Assembly: GCA_031973435.1 (NCBI GenBank)
Contig: DALYDA010000013.1
Coordinates: forward strand, 1 to 21,119
Direction: 5' to 3'
DNA from: HK-STAS-PATE-34 sp031973435
Lineage (GTDB): Bacteria; Patescibacteriota; Minisyncoccia; Phycocordibacterales; UBA9973
Length of the DNA: 21,119 bases
The position numbers were made by a program, and so were the translations under genes. Below are positions 15,168 to 19,786 of the stretch, piece after piece (the first letter of the stretch is position 1; every line of letters starts with the position of its first letter). Below the pieces are notes generated by a model. It had not been told where the DNA came from. It was given only the letters and a program-made list of their open reading frames with translations, and did no database searches.

Positions 15168-16208
15168 TCACAAACTAAAGTTTTTTATGTTATAGAGATC
15201 TGTATCTTCTTCTGCTTTTACTTCCTCTTCTTTTGTTCTATCGTCCAGCATCTCTAGTGGCACTTCCTCTATCAAAGATTCTTCTTTATTTTCAGTCTGT
15301 TCAACAACGCTTTCTGCTTGTGGAACTACAACTGTATTTTTACTATTCTCAAAATTTTGGAGCATCTCATACGGCTTCCTTTTCTGATTTGATTCTAGGA
15401 GATCCAATATTTGCTTCAAGTCATCACTAGAGAAAAATGATATTTCTATCTTCCCTCCTTGTTCTTTCTTTTCAATATGAACTCTTGTTCCAAGTGACTC
15501 TTGGAGCTTGTGCTCGAGCTCTGTAATCTCTGGATCAGGGATGTATTCTTTTCGGCGGATCTTTTCGACAGCAATACTTCGCGCTATTCTTTCTGCTTCA
15601 CGAACTGATATCTTTTTATAGATTATTTCTTTGAACAAAACAGACTGCTCTTCTGGTCGAGAGGCAAGCATGAGAAGTGGTCTTGTGTGACCTTCAGTGA
15701 TTTTTCCTTGTGAGAGTGCATCTAGTATCTCTTGTGGCATCGCGAGGAGTCTCATTGTGTTGGACACATATTCACGACTCTTGCCTACCTTCTGACCTAT
15801 CTGTGTGTGCGTAAACTTGAATTCTTCTTGGAGACGGAAAAATGCTCGTGCTCGGTCTACTGGGTTTAGATCTTCTCGTTGGATGTTCTCTATGATAGCA
15901 AGCTCAAGCTTCATCATTGAGTCATCACCTACGCGTATAACACAGGGTACTTGGGAAAGGCCAGCGAGACGTGACGCACGCAATCGGCGCTCACCTGCAA
16001 TAAGTTCGTATTCTGTTACAAGTCCTCCTATCTCTGTTTCTTTCTCTACTCGTGACACAACTAGAGGCTGTAGCACACCGTACTGACGGACAGAGTCTGC
16101 AAGCTCGTTTAGAGCATGCTCATCGAACTCTCGTCGTGGTTGGTATGGGTTTGGATGTATCTTTTCCGTTTCTATAAAAAAGATTGAGTTTTCATATCGT
16201 CCTTGCAT
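15168..16208 (-). CDS. parB: Chromosome-partitioning protein ParB
   Basis: CTP-dependent DNA clamp that spreads from parS and works with ParA in chromosome segregation. Residues 17-24 (IHPNPYQP) open the ParB/Srx domain, with GERRLRA (72-78) for CTP binding and ENIQREDLNP (107-116). The helix-turn-helix lies near 133-153 (THTQIGQKVGKSREYVSN). The C-terminal 60 residues form an acidic tail (EEEVKAEEDTDLYN...) after a dimerisation region near 225-290, longer than in many homologues. The stop is TGA, the only one among the genes of this window. No parA is adjacent, and no parS-like palindrome was seen. The mRNA is probably leaderless. Confidence 0.95.
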   Translation of the reverse strand: MQGRYENSIFFIETEKIHPNPYQPRREFDEHALNELADSVRQYGVLQPLVVSRVEKETEIGGLVTEYELIAGERRLRASRLAGLSQVPCVIRVGDDSMMKLELAIIENIQREDLNPVDRARAFFRLQEEFKFTHTQIGQKVGKSREYVSNTMRLLAMPQEILDALSQGKITEGHTRPLLMLASRPEEQSVLFKEIIYKKISVREAERIARSIAVEKIRRKEYIPDPEITELEHKLQESLGTRVHIEKKEQGGKIEISFFSSDDLKQILDLLESNQKRKPYEMLQNFENSKNTVVVPQAESVVEQTENKEESLIEEVPLEMLDDRTKEEEVKAEEDTDLYNIKNFSL

Positions 16209-16215
16209 ACAGTAG

Positions 16216-16243
16216 ATTGTAGCAGAGATATAGTTTCAAACAA
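16216..16243 (-). promoter_or_regulatory. parB promoter, near-leaderless
   Basis: On the minus strand TTGTTT (16243-16238), a 16-bp spacer ending TGC, and TACAAT (16221-16216). Seven nucleotides separate the -10 from ATG 16208, so the leader is 0-1 nt. Confidence 0.65.
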
Positions 16244-16281
16244 CCTTCATAATGTTAGTAAAATGTGATATAAAGTGAATT

Positions 16282-16338
16282 GCCTGCCCGGATGCCCTCC
16301 GGAGGCGGGCAAAGCGGAACTTGCCAGCCTCTGGCTGG
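16282..16338. repeat. GC-rich palindromic repeat (REP/MITE-like)
   Basis: A GC-rich island in AT-rich surroundings. TGCCCG (16285-16290) and CGGGCA (16306-16311) flank the perfect palindrome CCTCCGGAGG (16296-16305). A second hairpin, CCAGCC-TCT-GGCTGG, occupies 16324-16338. The word GCCTGCCCG recurs inverted at 16796-16804, and related words recur at 16835-16906. Confidence 0.7.
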
Positions 16339-16349
16339 TGGTAGATAAT
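16321..16349 (+). promoter_or_regulatory. Promoter of the GIY-YIG gene, leaderless
   Basis: TTGCCA (16321-16326), a 17-bp spacer and GATAAT (16344-16349), then 6 nt to ATG 16356. The -35 box and most of the spacer lie in the second GC-rich hairpin, so the repeat supplies part of the promoter. Confidence 0.6.
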
Positions 16350-16355
16350 ATTTTT

Positions 16356-16592
16356 ATGATCTATTTGTATGTGATAAAAAGTCGTGAAAAGAAATGGAGA
16401 TATGTTGGAATAACAAAAGACATTGAAAAAAGATTAGGTGAACATAATTCGGGGAAAAACATATCTACGAAAAAATATACGCCTTTTTACTTAATACACA
16501 AAAAAGAGTACGAAGATTATAAAATAGCAAGAATTAGAGAGAAGTTTTTAAAAAGTGGTCAAGGAAGAAAATTTCTTGATTCTATAATGTAA
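16356..16592 (+). CDS. Small GIY-YIG nuclease-domain protein
   Basis: 78 residues forming one GIY-YIG domain: YLYVIKS (3-9, the GIY position), YVG (16-18, the YIG position), Arg 26, H30-N31, STKKYTPF (38-45), Glu 62 in RIREKFLKSGQGRKFL. These match the UPF0213-like single-domain nucleases, whose Tyr, Arg and Glu form the active site, and all three are present. The role of such proteins is uncertain (DNA repair, element mobility). Context is notable: a GC-rich palindromic repeat carries its -35 box, and an interrupted tRNA-Leu gene begins 3 nt after its stop, with the tRNA -10 box inside its last codons. The frame is open upstream from GTG 16275, but that part encodes the repeat and not family sequence. 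Confidence 0.88.
   Translation: MIYLYVIKSREKKWRYVGITKDIEKRLGEHNSGKNISTKKYTPFYLIHKKEYEDYKIARIREKFLKSGQGRKFLDSIM
16583..16588 (+). promoter_or_regulatory. -10 box of the interrupted tRNA-Leu
   Basis: TATAAT lies within the final codons of the GIY-YIG gene. Exactly six bases separate it from G1 of the tRNA at 16595, so transcription could begin at the first tRNA nucleotide. No good -35 is seen. Confidence 0.5.
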
Positions 16593-16629
16593 ATGCCCGG
16601 ATGGCGGAATTGGTAGACGCGCACGACTC

Positions 16630-16804
16630 CCGCCCGTCTTGACTTTGCTCGTCTTAGTAAATCTCTGCTAGAAATTGTTAGAATAAATTTGTGTTGCCGC
16701 GATGGCGGAATGGTAGACGCAATCGACTCAAAATCGATCGAGGAAACTCATGAGAGTTCGAGTCTCTCTCGCGGCACAAATAGTCAAGGTAAAGTCGGGC
16801 AGGC
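16630..16804. repeat. 175-bp insertion in the tRNA anticodon loop, carrying a second tRNA-Leu
   Basis: The ends are partly complementary: GCCCG (16632-16636) with CGGGC (16796-16800), and TTGACT (16639-16644) with AGTCAA (16782-16787). The element can therefore fold as a stem topped by the tRNA at 16696-16776. The right end contains GGGCAGGC, the inverse of the GCCTGCCC word at 16282. The junction could be placed one base either way because C occurs at both ends. Boundaries are inferred from the tRNA reconstruction. Confidence 0.6.
16696..16776 (+). tRNA. tRNA-Leu(CAA), complete
   Basis: Class II tRNA: acceptor GCCGCGA/TCGCGGC, D-arm with GCGGAATGGTAGACGC, anticodon stem ATCGA/TCGAT with loop CTCAAAA (anticodon CAA), a long variable arm (CGAGGAAACTCAT), T-arm GAGAG-TTCGAGT-CTCTC and discriminator A. 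CCA is not encoded and must be added by the CCA enzyme. It lies inside the anticodon loop of another tRNA-Leu(CAA). ATTTGT before and ACAAAT after the gene can extend the acceptor stem. Confidence 0.93.
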
Positions 16805-16834
16805 AAAATCGTGTATCGAAAGGTATGAGAGTTC

Positions 16835-16906
16835 CCTGCCCGCCGTCGCTTCACTCCCCCGCCTGTCAATGACTGGCACTGTCGGACAGGGGCGATAGCA
16901 GGCGGG
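16835..16906. repeat. 72-bp GC-rich palindromic insertion in the tRNA T-loop
   Basis: It separates TTC from GATT of the T-loop. CCCCGCCTG (16857-16865) and CAGGCGGGG (16899-16907) are a perfect 9-bp inverted repeat, enclosing CCTGTC/GACAGG. CCCGCC near the left end (16839-16844) can also pair with GGCGGG at the right end (16901-16906). It codes for nothing recognisable and is far more GC-rich than its surroundings. Confidence 0.65.
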
Positions 16907-16930
16907 GATTCTCTCTCCGGGCACAAAAAA

Positions 16931-16968
16931 AACAAAAAAACCCGTATTATTTTATACGGATTCCTTTT
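16931..16968. terminator. Terminator between the tRNA-Leu locus and the 16952 gene
   Basis: CCGTAT (16942-16947) pairs with ATACGG (16954-16959). The minus strand continues into a long T-run (16940 down), and the plus strand has T6 at 16963-16968, so it may act both ways. The TAA stop of the minus gene (16954-16952) is at the loop. Confidence 0.8.
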
Positions 16969-17218
16969 TTAGATGACTTGTGTGTTGTTCGATTAGAATC
17001 AAAAGGTTTTGTATACCTTCTATTTGATTGTTTTGAATAGACTTAAATATGCTTGTAGCCAAGTCTCCAGCAATACAAATAGCATACTTAGCATTTATCT
17101 TAGACACCTCATTCATGTCACTTCTATCGATTTCCTCCAAGGCATCCATCACGATTTGTAAGTTTTTAAATAATTCTAGTCTTTGAGACAAAAACCTTTT
17201 TTTCTCTTCAATATTCAT
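16952..17218 (-). CDS. Hypothetical 88-aa helical protein
   Basis: Not recognised. The sequence is almost wholly helix-forming: a charged first helix (EEKKRFLSQRLELFKNLQ), a second with MDALEEIDRSDMNE, and a third with YAICIAGDLATSIFKSI. The last ends HTSHLKKESV. There are no membrane segments, signal peptide or metal-binding clusters. It might be a small four-helix-bundle or dimeric regulator, but that is only a guess. ATG 17218 follows AAGGAAAA at about 8-12 nt, the nearest thing to a ribosome site in this region. It stands alone, divergent from miaA, and its 3' end is part of a terminator hairpin. Confidence 0.6.
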   Translation of the reverse strand: MNIEEKKRFLSQRLELFKNLQIVMDALEEIDRSDMNEVSKINAKYAICIAGDLATSIFKSIQNNQIEGIQNLLILIEQHTSHLKKESV

Positions 17219-17256
17219 TTTTTTATATTTTCCTTAGACTACTCCTTTTTACGATT

Positions 17257-17284
17257 TTGTCAAAGCAGTAGTTTCTGGTACTCT
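17257..17284 (+). promoter_or_regulatory. miaA promoter, leaderless
   Basis: TTGTCA (17257-17262), a 16-bp spacer ending TGG and TACTCT (17279-17284), then seven bases to ATG 17292. The -35 and spacing are the same as in the promoter at 20628-20655. Confidence 0.65.
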
Positions 17285-17291
17285 AAGTCTC

Positions 17292-18152
17292 ATGAGAAAG
17301 CCATTTATCATGTCCATCGTTGGTCCGACATCTTCTGGAAAAACAGGAGTATCTATAGAGTTCGCAAAAAAACTAAAAGGACTAGGCATAGCAGCCGAGA
17401 TTGTTTCTGCTGACTCACGACAAGTCTACAAAGGACTTGATTTACTCTCTGGAAAAGTCACAAAGAAAGAAATGAGTGGAATCCCGCATCACCTACTTAG
17501 TATCGTTAGTCCGAAGAAAGTTTATTCCGTTTCTGATTACAAAAGAGATGCAGAAAAAGTAATAGATGAGATAATCGCTCGTGGAAACCTACCTGTTCTT
17601 GTTGGAGGAACAGGATTCTATGTAGATGCGATCACAAAAGGAATAGTTTTACCTGAAGTTCCCCCTAACAAAGAGCTACGAAAAAAGCTCGAAACATTTG
17701 AAACAAAAAAGTTGCTTGAAACACTCAAGAAACTAGATCTGAAAAGGTATCGTGAAATCGATCGAAACAACCGTGTTAGGATAATCCGGGCTATCGAGAT
17801 TGCAAAATCTCTAGGCAAAGTTCCAAAAATAAAAGCAAAGCCCAAATATGATGTTGAGACTATTTACGTCGACCTTCCTGATGAAGAGCTTAAGAATAAA
17901 ATCCATACTCGCCTACTTGCACGCCTTAAGTCTGGAATGATAAACGAAGCCAAAAAACTACANNNNNNNNNNNNNNNNNNNNNNNNNNNNNNNNNNNNNN
18001 NNNNNNNNNNNNNNNNNNNNNNNNNNNNNNNNNNNNNNNNNNNNNNNNNNNNNNNNNNNNNNAAAATATCTAAAAAAGAAATGATCGAGGAGTTAGAGAA
18101 ATCTACTTGGCAATATGTAAAACGTCAAAGAACTTGGTTTAAAAGGAATTAA
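17292..18152 (+). CDS. miaA: tRNA dimethylallyltransferase MiaA, with internal gap
   Basis: Transfers a dimethylallyl group to A37 of tRNAs that read UNN codons, such as those for Trp, Tyr and Leu(CAA). The P-loop is GPTSSGKT (11-18), then SADSRQVYKGLD, GIPHHLL, GGTGFYVDAI and NRVRIIRAIEI. The product is complete except for 100 N after KKL. On both sides the family pattern continues (CA at the left edge fits His; the right side gives K-ISKKEM). Relatives have about 25 residues there (GLSW..LEYRY), so about 80 nt are probably missing rather than exactly 100. It ends at WFKRN, a little earlier than most relatives. Its last 14 bp overlap the convergent gene at 18139. Confidence 0.93.
   Translation: MRKPFIMSIVGPTSSGKTGVSIEFAKKLKGLGIAAEIVSADSRQVYKGLDLLSGKVTKKEMSGIPHHLLSIVSPKKVYSVSDYKRDAEKVIDEIIARGNLPVLVGGTGFYVDAITKGIVLPEVPPNKELRKKLETFETKKLLETLKKLDLKRYREIDRNNRVRIIRAIEIAKSLGKVPKIKAKPKYDVETIYVDLPDEELKNKIHTRLLARLKSGMINEAKKLXXXXXXXXXXXXXXXXXXXXXXXXXXXXXXXXXXKISKKEMIEELEKSTWQYVKRQRTWFKRN
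17963..18062. other. Assembly gap of 100 N inside miaA
   Basis: A round number of N, probably a placeholder. No overlap between the flanks is visible, unlike the 10-N gap. Confidence 0.95.
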
Positions 18153-18654
18153 AATAATCTTCAGAATAAGAAGGTTTTCCTCTATTTTCTAAACCTGAAT
18201 TTAATCTCCTTAAAATATCTTTATTCTTTACGGAGGTAACTCTAGATATTACACTTTCGGGTATTGTTTGTCCTTCAACATAAAGCAACGTACCTTCAAG
18301 ATAAGCCAACCAGCCATCCTCACTATTTCCTTTAGTGGAAAATTCTATCGATTTTTTTAGATAATCAACGCATTTTTCAGAATCCGTAATTGCCGCTTGC
18401 TGGGCGATATGAAATTCTGTGAAACCCAAAAATCTGTAATAACCGTATTTTGACTCCTCGTTATTACTTAAAACTGCAGAAACTTCCGGATCAAGTAGAA
18501 AAGTTTTATTTTCTTTTGCCGCCCTTCTATCAGACGTGCTTTGATCAAATTCTAATAAAATTTCACGAAGTTTTATAAAAGAAATTTTTCCCCCAATTAA
18601 CAATTGTTTTAGTTCATAATACTTATTATTTTCTAAACTCTCTAGATTTTCCAT
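18139..18654 (-). CDS. Hypothetical 171-aa protein directly downstream of tRNA-Trp
   Basis: Not recognised. The protein is helical throughout. The middle part (FHIAQQAAITDSEKCVDYLKKSIEFS, then DGWLAYLEGTLLYVEG) has the look of TPR-like paired helices, but no repeat can be proven. It has no membrane segment. ATG 18654 is one base after the discriminator base of tRNA-Trp, so the mRNA probably begins when the tRNA 3' end is cut off. No separate promoter or Shine-Dalgarno can fit unless inside the tRNA. The 3' end overlaps miaA by 14 bp on the opposite strand, and no terminator is seen for either. Confidence 0.68.
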   Translation of the reverse strand: MENLESLENNKYYELKQLLIGGKISFIKLREILLEFDQSTSDRRAAKENKTFLLDPEVSAVLSNNEESKYGYYRFLGFTEFHIAQQAAITDSEKCVDYLKKSIEFSTKGNSEDGWLAYLEGTLLYVEGQTIPESVISRVTSVKNKDILRRLNSGLENRGKPSYSEDYFNSF

Positions 18655-18655
18655 G

Positions 18656-18726
18656 CGGGTGATGAAGGAATCGAACCCTCGCCAGCGGTTTTGGAGACCG
18701 CTGTTCTACCACTAAACTAATCACCC
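18656..18726 (-). tRNA. tRNA-Trp(CCA)
   Basis: Minus strand, 71 nt: acceptor GGGTGAT/ATCACCC, D-arm with GTTTAGTGGTAGAAC, anticodon stem GCGGT/ACCGC with loop CTCCAAA (anticodon CCA), T-arm GAGGG-TTCGATT-CCTTC and discriminator G, as expected for Trp. The 3' CCA is not encoded: the base after the discriminator is C, then the ATG of the next gene. Confidence 0.95.
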
Positions 18727-18740
18727 ATATTTGCAATAGT

Positions 18741-18749
18741 ACTATAGCA
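18741..18749 (-). promoter_or_regulatory. Extended -10 upstream of tRNA-Trp
   Basis: TGCTATAGT (18749-18741) on the minus strand, 14 nt before the tRNA. The -35 position falls in the hairpin at 18753-18769 and is weak. Confidence 0.4.
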
Positions 18750-18769
18750 AAATAGCCCCCAGTGGGCTA
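18749..18769 (-). terminator. Weak terminator or processing hairpin after rpmG
   Basis: TAGCCC (18753-18758) pairs with GGGCTA (18764-18769). Only four T follow on the minus strand, so read-through into tRNA-Trp is likely. Confidence 0.5.
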
Positions 18770-18777
18770 CTTTGTTC

Positions 18778-18936
18778 TTATTTTTTAGCTTCTTTGAAGG
18801 TTACTACTTTTCGAAGTTTTTTACTAAATTTCTTTAGTTCGATCTTTGCACCTGCCAATTTCTTGCGGTTCTTGTGCATCCAACGTACTTCTTTTGTTTC
18901 CTTGTTTACAAGCTTTATTAGGTTATCTTGAGACAT
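18778..18936 (-). CDS. rpmG: 50S ribosomal protein L33
   Basis: 52 residues starting MSQDNLIKLVNKETKEV. The second half, IELKKFSKKLRKVVTFKEAKK, matches the end of L33 (LELKKF.P..RKH...KE.K). The four zinc-binding cysteines of the C+ form are absent, so this is the C-minus type. The protein is strongly basic, as expected for an rRNA-binding large-subunit protein near the E site. It is short but has its own promoter, and is followed by a hairpin and tRNA-Trp, a plausible translation-related unit. Confidence 0.85.
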   Translation of the reverse strand: MSQDNLIKLVNKETKEVRWMHKNRKKLAGAKIELKKFSKKLRKVVTFKEAKK

Positions 18937-18945
18937 AGTAGGCCT

Positions 18946-18973
18946 ATATTATCACATATTTTAGATATTGCAA
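18946..18973 (-). promoter_or_regulatory. rpmG promoter, near-leaderless
   Basis: TTGCAA (18973-18968), a 16-bp spacer ending TGA, and TAATAT (18951-18946) on the minus strand. Nine bases separate the -10 from ATG 18936, predicting a leader of 2-3 nt. Confidence 0.55.
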
Positions 18974-18981
18974 ACAGGAAA

Positions 18982-19521
18982 TTAGTCTTTCCACTGGATC
19001 TTCTTTTCCTCTCTTATTTGGCACACTTCATTCACGAACCTCACTCTGCCAGAGCCTTGCTTGTACAGTTCATACCTTACCGGATTTTTCTCAGCATAGT
19101 TTTGATGGTATTCTTCCCCTTCATAGAAACTTTCTTTTGGTAAAACTTCTACGACGATTGGTTTCTCATATACTCCACTTTGTGCGAGTTCTTCTATCAA
19201 CGAAGTGGCTGTACTATTCTCCTTTTCATCAGAAAAATATATTGCAGTCCTATATGCCTCTCCTCTATCATAAAATTGACCACCTCCATCTGTGGGATCT
19301 ATGTGATCTAGAAAAAACTGACAAAGTTTTTTGAAACTTGTTTTCTCTTCGTCATATATCACCTTCACTCCTTCACGAAAACCTTTGTGATTTTCATATG
19401 TAGGAGTCGTATCCGTCGATCTCCCAATATAGCCAGAAACGACATCAACAACTCCATCGATTTTACGTAAATCGGATTCAGTGCACCAAAAACAACCTCC
19501 TGCAAATAGTGCTTCTTTCAT
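18982..19521 (-). CDS. msrA: Peptide-methionine (S)-S-oxide reductase MsrA
   Basis: Repairs oxidised methionine. The active-site motif GGCFWC occupies residues 8-13 with catalytic Cys 10, followed by the family pattern VVSGYIGR, PTYENH, FREGVKVIYDEE, FFLDHIDPTDGGGQFYDRGEAYRTAIYF and EEYHQNYAEKNP. At 179 aa it is complete and has no MsrB fusion. A Cys near the C-terminus (EVCQIREEK) could serve as resolving cysteine. It has its own leaderless promoter. No terminator is seen before the rpmG promoter, so some read-through into rpmG is possible. Confidence 0.96.
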   Translation of the reverse strand: MKEALFAGGCFWCTESDLRKIDGVVDVVSGYIGRSTDTTPTYENHKGFREGVKVIYDEEKTSFKKLCQFFLDHIDPTDGGGQFYDRGEAYRTAIYFSDEKENSTATSLIEELAQSGVYEKPIVVEVLPKESFYEGEEYHQNYAEKNPVRYELYKQGSGRVRFVNEVCQIREEKKIQWKD

Positions 19522-19527
19522 TTAGGC

Positions 19528-19536
19528 ATTATATCA
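19528..19536 (-). promoter_or_regulatory. Extended -10 promoter giving a leaderless msrA mRNA
   Basis: TGATATAAT (19536-19528) on the minus strand, a perfect extended -10, with six bases (GCCTAA) before ATG 19521. This is the same geometry as at dnaX. Confidence 0.7.
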
Positions 19537-19585
19537 AAAAACATAAAACCATATCATCTGTAGGAAATTGAGTCTATATGCATTT

Positions 19586-19632
19586 TTGCAAAAAATCGAA
19601 AAATTGGTATACTAGTTTTCGTTCGGTATACT
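19586..19632 (+). promoter_or_regulatory. Tandem promoters of tRNA-Tyr
   Basis: P1: TTGCAA (19586-19591), 16 bp ending TGG, TATACT (19608-19613). P2: TTGGTA (19604-19609), 17 bp, TATACT (19627-19632), placing the start about 3 nt before the tRNA. GGTATACT is repeated 19 bp apart. Confidence 0.6.
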
Positions 19633-19642
19633 CTGAACAAAT

Positions 19643-19725
19643 GCGTCGGTGGTAGAGTGGTCAATTACAACAGACTGTAAATCTGTCGCCTTCGGGCTAC
19701 GTAGGTTCAAATCCTACCCGGCGCA
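19643..19725 (+). tRNA. tRNA-Tyr(GTA)
   Basis: Class II tRNA: acceptor GCGTCGG/CCGGCGC (one G-T pair), anticodon stem ACAGA/TCTGT with loop CTGTAAA (anticodon GTA), variable arm CGCCTTCGGGCTAC, T-arm GTAGG-TTCAAAT-CCTAC and discriminator A. CCA is not encoded. Its last eight bases belong to the inverted repeat at 19718-19773. Confidence 0.95.
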
Positions 19726-19773
19726 CAATGAAAAAATTCCAAATTTATTTGGAATTTTTTCATTGTGCGCCGG
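19718..19773. terminator. Perfect 27-bp inverted repeat including the tRNA-Tyr 3' end
   Basis: Arms 19718-19744 and 19747-19773 are exact reverse complements with a 2-bp centre. The inner part (A6, AATTCCAAAT/ATTTGGAATT, T6) is an ordinary bidirectional terminator for tRNA-Tyr and the converging 19787 gene. The outer part repeats the tRNA acceptor 3' strand (CCGGCGCA) and the following CAATG in inverse orientation, which a terminator does not require. Confidence 0.85.
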
Positions 19774-19786
19774 ACAGAAGACCTGA

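Larger units (their letters stand above)
16595..16923 (+). pseudogene. tRNA-Leu(CAA) gene interrupted twice (anticodon loop and T-loop)
   Basis: Three separated pieces restore one class II tRNA of about 82 nt. Piece 1 (16595-16629) has acceptor strand GCCCGGA, the D-arm (stem GCG/CGC), anticodon strand CACGA and CTC. Piece 2 (16805-16834) has AAAA, TCGTG, a variable arm with TATC-GAAA-GGTA, T-stem GAGAG and TTC. Piece 3 (16907-16923) has GATT, CTCTC, TCCGGGC and discriminator A. Joined, all stems pair fully: GCCCGGA/TCCGGGC, CACGA/TCGTG, GAGAG/CTCTC. The loops become CTCAAAA (anticodon CAA) and the canonical TTCGATT. No CCA is encoded. Either it is a pseudogene created by two insertions, or the pieces are joined at RNA level; nothing in the sequence proves the second. 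A misassembly is not excluded. Confidence 0.75.

Noticed and set aside
15168..15170. Alternative genetic code with TGA as glycine (as in Gracilibacteria/Absconditabacteria)
   Set aside because: No in-frame TGA interrupts any conserved gene, glycine is encoded by GGN throughout, and parB ends plausibly at TGA.
15168..16355. parS site near parB
   Set aside because: No sequence close to the usual TGTTTCACGTGAAACA palindrome was found around parB or elsewhere in the window.
16629..16803. Group I intron in the tRNA anticodon loop (U33 before, G at the end, as the splice rules require)
   Set aside because: The insertion is only about 175 nt and 81 nt of it is a tRNA. The remaining 94 nt cannot hold the conserved group I core, and no P3-P8 elements were recognised.
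16678..16935. Open frames of 85 and 69 codons across the tRNA-Leu region
   Set aside because: They only translate tRNA and GC-rich repeat sequence and match no protein family.
19718..19773. Integrative element attachment site at tRNA-Tyr
   Set aside because: The repeated tRNA end is inverted and directly adjacent. No integrase or direct repeat was found in the window.
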